64,000 nucleotides of DNA from Umbilicaria muhlenbergii (GCA_000611775.1 KK106983.1:4144808-4208807); one strand, 5' to 3'. Shown: positions 10,879-22,174, numbered from the stretch's first letter. Notes: generated from the sequence alone by a model not told the origin. A program made the numbers and translations.

Positions 10879-13560
10879 ATGGCGCTTCTCACATACAGAT
10901 CCCCTGTGGACTACGAAGCGCAATCACGTATGCGCAATCCATCCACCAATTCGGAGCATCGCTAATAGTCCATGTAGATGCGTTCGAGGACTTTCTTACC
11001 AGCTTCAAGTCATCTGCCTCTGCCTCCGAATCATCCGCGACGAACGCTTTACAGGATTTGAACATCGACGAAGACGGCCTCAGCGACGAGTATGACTTTA
11101 TGGATGATGTCGCAGATGGTAATGGCGGGCAAAAACATCAAAGAACGGCCAAGGATCGAGACCCGAAGAAGAAGTATATGGAGATGTTACAGAGGGTGGC
11201 AGACCGGCATATCTCCGAAGTCATGATAGAACTGGACGATCTGGATGCTGTCCGTAAACCTGCAATTGCAAGACATCAATGCGCCATGCTGACTCGCGGG
11301 AATACAGTACGAGAAGAGCCTGGGCGATGACATGGGTTTGAAGCTTGTAGAGTCTATCGAGAAGAACGCAAGGCACTATATTGATGTCTTGTCACAAGCG
11401 GTGGACAAGGTCATGCCAAAAGAGACGAGGGAGATATCGTAAGTCCATTTTCTGCCAAGGGACGTGATGATATAGCTTAACGCTATGCAGATTCAAGGAT
11501 GATGTACTAGATATCATCATGTCTCAACGCGAGAAGCGCAACGAAACCATGACCCTTGCCGCCGAGCACGACATCGATCCCTCTCTTCCTTCATCACTCT
11601 TCCCACCAGAACTAACAAGGCGTTACACTCTCACCTTCAAACCCATCACGCCGTCAGGCTCAAGCAGCGAGCGCAATTCAAAGGCCATGGCTGTCCGAAA
11701 CGTTCGAGGGGAACATCTTGGCCATCTGATTACGGTGCGAGGTATCACAACAAGGGTTTCCGATGTCAAACCAGCAGTGCAAGTTAACGCTTATACATGC
11801 GATCGATGCGGGTCAGAGATCTTCCAACCGATAACTACGAAACAATTCATGCCCATGGTGGAGTGCCCTTCAGACGAATGCAAGGCAAACAATTCCAAGG
11901 GCCAGCTATTCCTATCTACGCGAGCCTCCAAATTCTTGCCCTTCCAAGAAGTCAAGATCCAGGAGATGGCTGATCAAGTGCCTGTTGGCCACATACCGCG
12001 GACACTGACTGTACATTGCCATGGAACTTTGACCAGACAAATCAACCCTGGGGACGTCATTGATGTCGCCGGTATCTTTCTGCCAACACCCTACACTGGC
12101 TTTAAAGCAATCCGTGCAGGTCTCTTGACGGATACGTACCTCGAGGCTCAACACGTCAACCAGCACAAGAAAGCATACGACGACTTGGTGGTCGATGCTC
12201 GGACACTACGACGAATAGAACAGTACAAGCACTCCGGCCATATGTACGAGTACCTCTCGAGGTCTATAGCCCCCGAGATCTACGGCCACATAGATGTCAA
12301 AAAGGCGCTCCTTCTCCTCCTCATTGGCGGCGTCACCAAAGAAATGGGCGACGGCATGAAAATCCGAGGCGACATCAACATCTGCCTAATGGGCGACCCC
12401 GGCGTCGCCAAATCGCAACTCCTAAAATACATCACCAAAGTGGCCCCGCGCGGCGTCTACACCACCGGCCGCGGCAGCAGCGGCGTCGGCCTCACCGCCG
12501 CCGTCATGCGCGACCCCGTCACCGACGAAATGGTGCTCGAAGGCGGCGCCCTCGTCCTCGCCGACAACGGCATCTGCTGCATCGACGAATTCGACAAAAT
12601 GGACGACTCGGACCGCACCGCCATCCACGAGGTCATGGAACAGCAAACCATCTCCATCTCCAAAGCCGGCATCTCCACCTCCCTCAACGCGCGCACCTCC
12701 ATCCTCGCGGCCGCCAACCCGCTCTACGGCCGCTACAACCCGCGCATCTCCCCCGTCGAAAACATCAACCTCCCCGCCGCCCTCTTGTCCCGCTTCGACG
12801 TGCTGTTCCTGATGCTGGACCAGCCGTCGCGAGACGCGGACGAGGAGTTGGCCCAACATGTCACGTACGTGCACATGCACAACAAACACCCCGAGACGAG
12901 CGCCGGGGTGGTGTTCGCCCCCCACGAGGTCCGCCAGTACATCGCGCAGGCGCGCACGTGGCGGCCGACGGTCCCGAAAGAAGTCTCCGACTACATGGTC
13001 GGCGCCTACGTGCGCATGCGGCAGCAACAGAAGCGCGACGAGGGCGGCAAGAAGCAGTTCACGCACACCTCGCCGCGCACGCTGCTCGGCATCTTGCGGC
13101 TGTCGCAGGCGCTGGCCCGGTTGCGGTTTTCGGCGCAAGTGGTGACGGATGATGTGGACGAGGCGTTGCGGCTGATCGAGGTCAGTAAGGCGAGTTTGTA
13201 TACGGATGGTGGGCGCGGGGGAGGGGATCAGAGCCCGAGTAGTAAGATTTATCATTTGGTGAGGGCGATGAGGGAGAGTGGGGCGGCGGCTGTGGGGGAG
13301 GGGGTTCGGGGGGAGTTGAGTTTGAAGAAGGTGCGGGAGAGGGTGATTGCGAAGGGGTTTACGGAGGATCAGTTTGGGGCGGCGTTGGATGAGTATGCGT
13401 TGCTTGATGTGAGTGTTCCTTTTCTTGGATCTGTTGTGCGGATGACTTGTGCTGACAATCCGACTAGGTGTGGCAGACGGCGGCTGAGGGGACGAGGTTG
13501 GTGTTCATCGAGGGGGATGATGGGGATGTGGATATGGAGGATGGGGATGGGATGTTCTAA
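10879..13560 (+). CDS. MCM7: DNA replication licensing factor MCM7
   Basis: Five exons: 10879-10927, 10978-11249, 11308-11438, 11491-13408, 13468-13560; 820 residues, frame closed. Start [15 protein letters not shown]. The N-terminal domain has the helix [11 protein letters not shown], the OB fold ([20 protein letters not shown]) and a C4 zinc site CDRCGSEIF...CPSDEC near residue 253. The AAA+ core shows the MCM Walker [12 protein letters not shown] (about residue 451), Walker [13 protein letters not shown], sensor-1 [10 protein letters not shown] and the arginine finger in LLSRFDVLF. The C-terminal winged helix ends with the acidic tail [20 protein letters not shown]. It is a subunit of the Mcm2-7 helicase loaded at origins. 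The second intron needs a GTCCGT donor at 11250 to keep frame into YEKSLGDD; the neighbouring GTAAAC at 11254 would break it. Codon use is strongly GC-biased at third positions in 12300-13200. Confidence 0.96.
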
Positions 13561-14652
13561 CTTTGGGAGGCGGCAGGCGTTTCCGATTTCTCTTGGACGC
13601 TGTGGTGAGGCCATACGTCGTGAGATACAGGTTGTGATTGCGAAATACCTCGGATTTCAACAGATAGCATGCAGCATCGATCATGACATTCGGGACACGT
13701 TTTCTGAGTTCCAAGAATTCTACTCGTGACTTTTCTGGTAGACTGGAGGAGTGCTACCATCGTGGGGCAGGATTGAAATTCATCGCCGTTGTGAATGGGG
13801 AATGCCTCGGTGGTGATAAGTGATGTAGAACAGGCAGCCTGTAGCAGGCAGCATCTTCACGTGATTGATGTTCTCGCGGACAGCTCGTGGAATGTATCAT
13901 ACTGCTGGTACCGCTGGATACACTAAGAAAAACAGTGAAGATCTATCATACCTGTGATAGCAAGATCACGCGTTCTTGCTGGTGTTACATTACTGGTGTT
14001 ACTCAGATTTCTACATCCCCTCTCCGAAGAGTCTAAGCCGGGACGAGAGGGATTTAATCGCCAAGTAGACGTAATGCATAGGCTCCTATAATTGGGACTT
14101 TGTGTTACTTCAACCCCATGTTTTGTGGAGTTGATGGAGGAAACACATGGAGATGGCTTGTGAAAGATTGCGGATTTGTATGGGGAACTCGATTTGGAGC
14201 AGGCAGAAGCAGCCAAACTGCGAGGATGTAACGACAAACCTACCTCGGTTTGCAGGAACAACGGTTTGTGCCCGACTTTTGAAGGACTCTCGAACCAAAT
14301 CCAGCTTCACCTCCTTGTCGGAGTCCGGACAAGTAGAGAAGCCGGGACATCGCTAGGGAAATTGGCTCTGGTATGCCTGGTGATGTGTGACAGTATCCCC
14401 ACTGTCATCCAGTATAAAGATGGCCATAACCTGGGGTAATGTGGTGCTTGCTCCTTCAACCCTACACCCCATCGACGGCGAAGGGTTATCGACTGCCCCC
14501 GTTCTTCCCTACCCCAATACGCCAGCCTAATCACGAGCACCGTTCAATCCTCATCGTCTTCATCCCGCAATCAAGTTCCAAGTCTACCTACTACGCAGAC
14601 GCGAAGCGTTGTATCCCTTCCCTTCCCACACCGTCCGTCGAAGCCAGCCACG
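13561..14652. other. Gene-free interval
   Basis: Downstream of MCM7 and upstream of the small unknown gene. Short open frames on both strands show no coding character I trust. A TATA-like TATAAAG occurs at 14413-14419, some 235 bp upstream of the next start codon. Confidence 0.4.
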
Positions 14653-15246
14653 ATGTGCCGCGTCGCCAGGATTGCATACCGAGACTGCCAAGACAAAACC
14701 GGTCACAGCGAAGAATTCGAAATCATCCGCCGATGCTCCTGGACTCGTAGGAGCGCACGGGAGATTCTCAATTGGTGCCATACGAACCCCATCCGCCGCC
14801 CATACGATCCCGAGCTTGCCTGCGTCCGATTCGAGCACGCATTGTTCTCTCCAGCCACCGTGTGCCCAGCCTGCAGCAACAGGCTTAGAAGGAACGTCCA
14901 GTACGAAAAGGAAGTGGTAGACCGGGAGGTGCGGTTTGAGTCTGCGAGGGAGACACCTCCGCGGTACGGCAGGGTGTATGAACGCGATGGCTCTGCGTGG
15001 AGGACGCCGCCGCGTTACAGCAGGGTGTATGAACGGGACGTGCACCGCACTTATGAAACGGCAAAGCCATCCGACTATAGAGATAGAGCCAAGGAGAAGG
15101 TGCGGTGTGGAGGTAGGGCCAGAGCGTACGCAAGTACAGTGAAATATGTTTGCGTAAAAGGAGCATTCTTGGTTGTGATAGCGGTGGGGACGCATTGCCT
15201 AGTGGAAGTTATTGACAAGGTCTACGATTCCGATAAACGGAGGTAG
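14653..15246 (+). CDS. Small Cys-rich unknown protein with C-terminal hydrophobic segment
   Basis: Single exon, 197 residues, start MCRVARIAYRDC. I do not recognise the family. Visible features: nine cysteines, with a CPAC pair (residues ~71-74) that may bind metal; a WTRRSAREILNWCHTNP segment; an internal duplication, TPPRYGRVYERD followed by TPPRYSRVYERD about 17 residues later; and a single hydrophobic stretch (VCVKGAFLVVIAVGTHCLV) near the C-terminus that could be a tail anchor, ending basic (DKVYDSDKRR). The cysteine-bearing N-terminal half resembles small fungal secreted/soluble unknowns only in general style, and there is no signal peptide. The opposite strand has an equally long open frame (14584-15195), but this strand has the better start context and composition. 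Confidence 0.55.
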   Translation: MCRVARIAYRDCQDKTGHSEEFEIIRRCSWTRRSAREILNWCHTNPIRRPYDPELACVRFEHALFSPATVCPACSNRLRRNVQYEKEVVDREVRFESARETPPRYGRVYERDGSAWRTPPRYSRVYERDVHRTYETAKPSDYRDRAKEKVRCGGRARAYASTVKYVCVKGAFLVVIAVGTHCLVEVIDKVYDSDKRR

Positions 15247-15889
15247 TTGTTTCGATTGAAAGTGTATCGATGTCTTCTCACTCGCTCGAGGACTTTGTTT
15301 TGAGATGTATAGTGAGTATCAGCGACAAGCAAGAGTAGCTATGTTTATTTATATCGGCTTGTGCTTTGAAACTTGGAGGAGACGAGTCGAAAAGAAACCT
15401 TGGTTCTCTTGTATGTTAGAGACAATGTACTACAAAAATCCCGAGCTTAGCAACTCATAAGATTATGAGGCATTGTTAAGTAATCCGCCAGCTGAGGCTA
15501 CAAGAGTGGTTAGAATGCGGCTTCAGGAGATGCATTAGAGAGCGTGCTGCCATTGAAACCATACCCCGTCCAACGACATATCGATAAATACACAATACAA
15601 AGCAAAACGCCAACTCTGTTGCAGCACTCGAAGCAAGCAGATGAAAGCGTAAATTGTAGCCATCTAGAACGTCTAGATTCAAACCTGAAACAGGAAGAAC
15701 AAAGTAAGAGAACAGCAGAAAAGGCGCAAAAAACCGACCCTTAGACCGCGAGGAATTGAGTCTCGAAATCTTGAGAAATAGGGTTTTGGGGAGAAGAGAG
15801 AGAAGAAAAGGGAGGAGGGCTCCCTAAGCGTCCTAGTAAAATGCAGCCCCAACTATTACATCGCCACCCTATAGACGTACATATCTATC

Positions 15890-16060
15890 CACAACCACTC
15901 AACAGCTCGCGGCGCTCGCCTCTAAGCTGAAGCCTCTATACAGATAGCCCCAGTGTTCTATTACTGCCAAAATTGGCCGCAGAACCCAGGGAGAAGGCTG
16001 GGTATGATGAGCACTCAAGCGTTTGTGCTGTGAAGATTATCTATAGTGGCGGCAAGGAGG
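15890..16060 (+). repeat. Interspersed repeat, copy A (diverged, partial)
   Basis: Shares the words AGCTCGCGGCGCTCGCCTCTA, CAGTGTT and GGGTATGATGAGCACTCAAG with the next copy at 16170, in the same order and orientation, so the two look like a tandem, decayed duplication. Non-coding. Confidence 0.5.
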
Positions 16061-16169
16061 CGTTTAACCGAGGGTCCTCGATCCAGTCGCCCCACGCCAA
16101 TGGCTACTTTCTACATTGACTCGATTGATACCGCCCCAAGTTTTTGTATATACATTTACTTCCAACCCA

Positions 16170-16440
16170 ATCTACCTAGCCGCTCGCTGCGCTCGCCTCT
16201 ATTTATAGTCTTCAGTGTTGCAAGGCATGGCCCTCACAGGTTGAGGGTGATAGCGGGTGTGATAAAGCACTGAAGTGATCGTGCTGATCAAACCGGTAAA
16301 CTTTGGGCAGTCAAGGGTATAAGTCTCAGTCAAAGATTACGGATAGGAACTCAACCCAAAGCCTTGACTTTAGGCCGAGGGGGGCCTTTGATATAGAAAG
16401 TAGGGATCTCTTCTAGGGCACGCCTGTTTTTCTGCGAGGT
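16170..16440 (+). repeat. Interspersed repeat, copy B
   Basis: About 270 bp with clear similarity to 31531-31790: shared blocks include the CACAG..GAGGGTGA(T/A)AGCGGGTGT core, the CGTGCTGATCAA block, and TAGGAACT(C/T)AACCC(C/A)AAGCC followed by TGACTTT. Non-coding and without obvious terminal inverted or direct repeats, so it could be a non-autonomous transposon, a SINE-like element or a fragment of something larger. Confidence 0.6.
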
Positions 16441-16646
16441 TTTCTGCTTTCCCCAGTACGCTGTCAGTGATTAACCATGGAAAGCAGTTTCCACATAACT
16501 GTTCTGGTGAAAGAGGCGTTCTCACGTAAAGAGAAGATCTAGCGCTCCAAATCAGTACCCGATGTAAACGCTTAACTTGATAGACGAGACACTATGTACA
16601 CGGCCTTCCAGAGCGTCCATTCCACCCCGCCCCACCATGTTTCCCG

Positions 16647-18152
16647 CTAAATCCTCATCCTAATCGCCGCCCTCTCCAACTCCCCCACCACCCCCCCACC
16701 CGCCATCGTCCACTTCTCACTAACCAAGCTCTCGCTGACCGTCTGCCTCAACACGCCACTCTTGGCATAATACTCCATCAACCCTCTTGCCTCCTCTTTC
16801 GTCAACCCATACAACCTCTGCACTTCCATTCCCTTCACGCTTTCTAACACCCGTTTATCATAAGCCGTGAAAGGGTCGCCCGTTGGGATTTCCATATCTT
16901 TGCCGCGTGCTTCGAGTTGGCTGAGCGCCAGATCTAGCGACGGCACTTTCGGCTGATTGGATTCTGACACCGCAGCGAGGACGAGACCGCCGTTGGGCAG
17001 AGTGGCGGTGCCGGAGAGGTAGGTCATCCAGTGCCTGATGAGCACCAAGTCGTGCGGGTGTATCGGTTTGAAGTCCGCAGACATATAAGCCGTATTTTCC
17101 ATGGCGTGGCTCAAGCCGTCGATAGCCATCATGATTGGGGGTCGTGGGACGTCTTTGGTGGCTGGAGTGGTTAACTCGGTCCAGAGGGCTTGGAAGACGG
17201 GCCAGGCGATGTCCGGGTCGCGGGCGCCGAGGTCGGCGAGGCGCTCGAGGGAGATGTTGGATTGGAGGGGGATGGGGAGGGAGTGTTGGTGGGAGATTTG
17301 GAGATTGGAGAGGATAGGGCCGTTGGCGCGGGCGATTTGGGAGAGGAGGCTGGCGGTGTAGGTTTTTTGGACGTATTGGGTTGGCTGGGTGTTGGGGACG
17401 GGGCCGTATTCGGTGTGGCCCATTGTGAGGGCCATTGCTTTTTTCCTTGGTTAGCTTTGGGTCGGAATGCAAGATGAGTTGAGGGAGTTAATACCGTCAG
17501 GGATGTTGACTACAATCCAACCTTTGAGCAACGCCATTGCCATCGCCTGCAATACCATCGTGGTCTTCCCACTCCCCTTCTCCCCTACCAATACCCGCCG
17601 AACCACTTTTCCAGCGCTCTCTCCACTCAGGTCCTCAAGCATCTTCCCATACTCCACCGTCTCCCTCCTGACCAGCATCGCCGGCCTTCGAAACAATCCC
17701 CAGCCCTGACTGACTTTGAACGCCTCCAATGCCCTCAGCTGATCCACCAAGGGCCCCGGTATCCCAATCACTTGCCCGCGCAACCGCATATCGATCATGG
17801 CCTCTGGGGTCAGGTCTTGCATATCCCGCACCTCCAATGCATTGACATTGCTAAGCACTATGCGTTTCCTCAGGGCCTTCCTCTCGCCTGGGGCTGGTGG
17901 CCGGCCTTTAGATGCGTTGACGTCTTTCTTCTTCTTCCTCGTGGTGAAAGTCTGTCTTTCGCCCCGCTTGGGCCCGGTGTCTTGTGGAGGGCGGCGGCCT
18001 TTGGTGTTTGTGGCTTGCACTCGGTGGTGTGCGCTTGTCGTAAAGGAGGCGGTAGAGAGGCCGATGGGCCTAGAGAATGGGGCGGCGCGTAGCAAAGATG
18101 GAGGGTGATTCGTGGCTCTTGACAGGCACCGCCAGCATGTCGTAGAAGCCAT
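16647..18152 (-). CDS. RSM23: Mitochondrial small-subunit ribosomal protein mS29 (DAP3/Rsm23)
   Basis: Two exons, 18152-17495 and 17437-16647, intron of 57 nt (GTATTA..AAG with a CTAAC branch point), 482 residues. The N-terminus (MASTTCWRCLSRATNHPPS..., Arg/Ser/Thr-rich, few acids) looks like a mitochondrial presequence, followed by a basic linker with KKKKDVNASKGRPPAPGERKA. The P-loop GEKGSGKTTMVLQAMAMAL and WIVVNIPDAMALTMGHTEY, then PPIMMAIDGLSHAM (Walker B-like) and VLAAVSESNQ, are the DAP3 GTPase-like fold of the 37S head. Role: GTP-bound structural protein of the mitochondrial ribosome. It is divergent from RRS1 with under 200 bp between starts, joining mitochondrial and cytosolic ribosome biogenesis genes at one promoter. 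Confidence 0.9.
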
Positions 18153-18348
18153 TGTGACGGCGGACTTGCGGTGGTGGAGCTTGATGTGCAGGTCGGTTCC
18201 TGATACTTGAAGTTGACTTTCGGAAATGCTTGGCGCTCTTTGCCGAGAATCTCGAAAGACTCAAAAAAAGTTCAAAGCTCCATCACGCAGCGGAACGGAA
18301 ACTACAGCACCTCCAAATTCTCTTCTTCGTATCCAGAACCAAGCCCGG
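18153..18348. promoter_or_regulatory. Divergent promoter of mS29 and RRS1
   Basis: Only 196 bp separate the two start codons, so regulation is probably shared. No motif I can name with confidence. Confidence 0.45.
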
Positions 18349-19087
18349 ATGGCCACAGACACAGCAATGTCCACCTCCGACTCCCTCCCTCCCACCACCT
18401 CCACCCCCTCCACATCCACAACCTCCAAACCCGAACGCCTGTACGTCCCGTCCCCTCCACCACTCCACCCCCCAGTCAAACCCCCCAACTAACCATCCTC
18501 CCTTCCAGCCCAGTCACAGTCAACAAACCAACCCCCTACACATTCGACCTCGGCCTCCTCCTCCTCCACGACCCCAACCCGCTCCCCCCGCACCCCACCC
18601 CCAGCGACCTCTCCTCCACAGCCCGCGACTGCGCGCAAGCCCTAATAAACCAACTCCTAACCACCTGCCCCATAACCAGCACCCCCACCGACGGCGTTCT
18701 CCTAACCCGACCTTCCCCCTCCCCCGCGAAAAGCCCCTCCCCCCACCAAAGGAGAAGACGAAATGGGAGAAATTCGCCACGAAGAAGGGCATCAGCGCTT
18801 CGGGCAAAAAAGGCGGCAAGGACGGGACGGGGAAGATGGTGTATGACGAGGCGAAGGGCGAATGGGTGCCGAAGTGGGGGTATAAGGGGAAGAACAAGGA
18901 CGGCGAGGGGGAGTGGATTGTGGAGGTTGATGAGAAGAAGGAGAAGGAGGTTTTGGGCCGGGGGGATGGGAGTGGGGTTCGGGGAGAGGGGAGGAGGGAG
19001 AGGGTGGAGAGGGTGAAGAGGAATGAGAGGAAGGAAAGGGCGAATGATAGGAAAGGGAGGAAAGGGGGGATCGGGGCCGGGACTTGA
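18349..19087 (+). CDS. RRS1: Ribosome biogenesis regulator RRS1 (with apparent frameshift)
   Basis: Exon 1 is 18349-18440 and exon 2 18509-19087 (intron GTACGT..CAG). The protein starts MATDTAMSTSDSLPP and after the splice reads PVTVNKPTPYTFDLGLLLL then a helix ARDCAQALINQLLTTCP, diagnostic of Rrs1. The second half, FPLPREKPLPPPKEKTKWEKFATKKGI, VYDEAKGEWVPKWGYKGKN and a very basic tail, is also Rrs1 but lies in another frame. The frames switch between about 18700 and 18713 without room for a normal intron; one extra C in the run at CTAACCCGACC would restore LLTPTFPLPRE. So either the assembly lost a base in a homopolymer or this allele is broken. A 38-nt GT..AG segment here would also keep frame but would delete the conserved LPREK motif. 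Rrs1 works with Rpf2 to load 5S RNP in 60S assembly in the nucleolus. Confidence 0.85.
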
Positions 19088-19931
19088 ATTGAGAATGTGG
19101 ATTCTGTAGCATGCTTGCATGGCGTTTTGGCTGGTTGGGTGGGCTATGACTTCAAAGCTCCTGCATTATCATGCACAGCAAGATTAGATGAATGTCTCTA
19201 TTCAGTGACACACGGGCTACAGAGAGCTTTCCATAGAAACAATCGCAGCCTCTATTGTACAAGATTTTCGCAACCGAACACCGTTTTCGTAGATTCGTAC
19301 CATCGCTAATTAACCGCCTTGTGGAGAAAATTCAACGCTTTCCCTAGAGTGCCATGCCGCACAATGAAATGGGGTATTCGAAAGGAAGTCATGAATTAGT
19401 ACTGGGGTAGAAAGCACAACCGTCTCGTGTAAACCCGTTGTCGGTGGGCGAAGACGCTGCTGGGAAGAAAATGCCGATGACCAATGCCGTGATAGCAAAG
19501 CGAGTTCGCACAGACATTAAAGTCGATGGGTTGCCATTGGGGACGTAAAGTACGAAAACACCAGTGTCTGAAAACAATACTTATCAGAATACCAATGTCC
19601 CGATGTTGTAGCAGCAAGTCAAGTCCGCACACCAACAACGGATGGACTGCCTTCGTGAAAAGGACAAGTGTCGGAATACAACTATTCCAATGCCGTACTA
19701 GCGAATGAAGACGGCGAGTGAAGAACTGGCAAGGTATCTCCGGAGTCGAGGAACAAGGTATCGTGATACCCCTGTCTCGTTACCATAACAACGTGTGAAA
19801 TTCGTACAACAGAAAGCCGACAGGCCACCTTCGAGGGAATGATAGATCCGGAGAATACCTTCCGGCTATGTGCGAACGAATGAACTGCTCTGACATAAAC
19901 CTCCGTTTTAATGTGGGTGAGGAAACGCTTC
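19088..19931. other. Gene-free interval
   Basis: Between the convergent 3' ends of RRS1 and the RhoGAP gene. Several 60-80-codon open frames on both strands show no recognisable domain; I see nothing supported here. Confidence 0.4.
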
Positions 19932-22174
19932 TCAAAGACCGATCGGCGACAGCGGCTCTACTGGCGCAAGCTCTGGTAACTGGGACCCACTTCTCGAGTG
20001 GCCGTCTCCATTTCGTGATGGCGAAACCAAGTTTTCTCCGCTCGCACTGATGATAGTAATAGGAGGAGGCTTTTGCCGCTCACGGGCTCGTCCAGAAAGC
20101 ACAGGCTTGCTGCCCTCCGCAGAAGATATGGAAGATTCTTCCGCTACGGCAGTCGAACCACCCGAACTTCCCCCGGGCCTAGCTTCGGGCCCATCCAAAA
20201 CTCGATACTCCTCGCGTAAAGCCTCCGTTTCAGTCCAGCACCCTTGCCAGCAGTTCTTCCAGTCGCAGACAAGGAATCTGAAGCAGAAACTATCGATCCT
20301 GAGACATGGCTGGAAGCAGATGCATAGGTTCTGGAAATTCATCCTGTTCTTCTCAACGTAGGCATGGAGCAGGCTGAGATGGCAAGTCGTGGCAAAAAGC
20401 AGGTAGTAATTCCACGGTGGCAATTTAGAAAGCTCGTCCTTGAGCATTTGTGGGACTTCCACTGCCCCCTGGCATTCTTTGGCAATGCGAGCTTGGATTT
20501 CTTTGGGGAAGATCTCGTTTGGTAGGTTGCGAAGCCAGGTTTTGAACATTGAGCCGATGATATTGATGTCATATAACTCTGGTTCATCGAAGAGATTGAT
20601 ATCAAATTCTGTAGGTTACATCAGCGACTGGATTACGCTCGCGCATCCACAGCGTCACTGGATCTACTAACCCATGTCGAATCTTCGCTCCCATTCCTTG
20701 ATCCTGGGTGCACTTCCGGCAATGCGGTAGAGACCTTCCTCTTCGCAACCCTTGCAGTTGAGGAAGCTATGACGCTGTCAGCATGGTGGATCACACTCAT
20801 TGATGGACGTGGCACGATTTATTACATACTCTATGCACCTCCATGGTAGAGCCGGCATCCAGAACTCGGTTTTGTCTTTCGAGTCTTCAAGTCTCTTTGC
20901 TATACGTGTGCGACGGGTCTGTTCCACAAGTGGCAGCCTGATAACCTGAAGAACATATACTGCATCATCGGTGGGTTCTTTGCTGTTGCTGCTGCCGCTC
21001 CTACTAATCTTAACAAAGAATTTACCTGCTTTCCCTAAACCATCTGCGGCTTTCGAGGATGTACTCTTCAAGGTTTTTGAAAATGAGTTAGAGCTAGGGC
21101 CATCACGGAAGACAGTAGATGCCGAGACCGTCAGTCTTTGAGAGGGATTACCAGGTCGAGCGGGCGAAGACCCAATTTGATATCGTTGAGGCGAAGGCTG
21201 ACGATCCGCGGAACGATTGCGCGCCGATGAATTCATCATGTCTTGGAAACCAGGGTCTCTCTCTTGTTGGAGCGGTGCCGTTCTCGGTGCTCGTGAATCG
21301 TCAAAAGGAATGCTTCGAGTGTAAGTCGGTTCGTGGGTGTAGTTGTCTCGTTCTGCTCGAGCGTCGGTCATCTCAAACCTTGCTTTTGCTTTTCGGGCAG
21401 CTTCGCCATTGTCTAGGTGTGTTGAATGAGTCCGGTTTAGGAAGCCAAATCTCGCCCTGCTTTTCTTCGTAGCTAAATCGCCGGTTGATGTACCTACGAC
21501 GGTGGTGTCAGATCGTGTTGAAGTGTTAACAGGACGACCTGAACTGATATGCTCCCCTTTCGTGGTACCTACGGGAGCCCTATTAGAGACCAAAACCCCC
21601 TGAAACGTACGCTACATGACTTACCATTAGATGTATCGACTGAAACTTCATCATTGATAATCTTGTTCAGATCATGCGTTGATGCTTGGCTCTTTCCCAA
21701 CGCATAGACAGGGTTTTCGTTCTTCGAATGCCCATCCTCGGGCACTTGCCTGACGGTAGCCTCTGTCGGTATAATACGACTGGACGACTTCGCCGCTTTT
21801 GAGTTAGAAAAAAAGGGCCTTGAGAGACCCCTCCCGCGGCCAGGGGCAGAAGTTGGGGATGTTGGATGTGGTGGCAGAGAAGTGAAACCTGGAGAAGGAG
21901 GCGGATCCTCATCCACCTTCGTATCCTTCTTAGGAGAAGCAGGTCGATCCTCAGGCGCTTTCAATCCTTTCTTACGCAACTTGAATTTCCCCATTGAATC
22001 AGCTGTATCTGAGCTCAAGTTGTGAGACTTGAAGAAGTCATTGGTTGGGCTACCTGGCGAAGTCGACAAAGACGTAGACGATCGCGGGCTTGTGGGTGAG
22101 TATGTCGCCTGTGGCTGATTTACTGTGGATGTAGGATCAGCTACGGCCAAAGCCAGTGACGCAGTCTTTGACAT
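19932..22174 (-). CDS. RhoGAP-domain GTPase-activating protein
   Basis: Four exons read on the minus strand: 22174-21625, 21568-20830, 20766-20672, 20608-19932, closing to 686 residues. The first 400 residues are Ser/Pro/Thr-rich and disordered. The segment VIRLPLVEQTRRTRIAKRLEDSKDKTEFWMPALPWRCIDFLN leads into the RhoGAP domain; the arginine finger is in EEEGLYRIAGSAPRIKEW (R about 443), followed by LFDEPELYDINIIGSMFKTWLRNLPNEIFP and the helix LHAYVEKNRMNFQNLCICFQPCLRI. Residues match the fungal RhoGAP group that stimulates GTP hydrolysis on Rho-type GTPases in polarity. The C-terminus is disordered again. The start is uncertain: the frame stays open upstream of 22174 (EGYQN..., then back through a possible AG at about 22223), so a further 5' exon may exist between 22200 and 22960; a candidate first ATG is at 22955. 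Confidence 0.85.

Larger units (their letters stand above)
15247..16646. other. Gene-free interval with an interspersed repeat
   Basis: No gene recognised. The right half is made of repeat-family copies annotated separately (15890-16060 and 16170-16440). Confidence 0.5.

Noticed and set aside
12422-13255. 277-codon open frame opposite MCM7
   Set aside because: It is the antisense shadow of a GC-biased MCM7 exon; the sense protein is conserved and the antisense one has no domain.
14584-15195. 203-codon open frame opposite the small Cys gene
   Set aside because: No recognisable features, weaker start context, and overlap with the better plus-strand candidate.
16858-17472. 204-codon frame over mS29 exon 2
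   Set aside because: Pro/Arg/His-rich frame shadow of the DAP3-like coding exon.
18230-18700. Long upstream extension in the RRS1 second frame
   Set aside because: The N-terminal half in this frame is Pro/His-rich noise; only the part after about 18713 is Rrs1.
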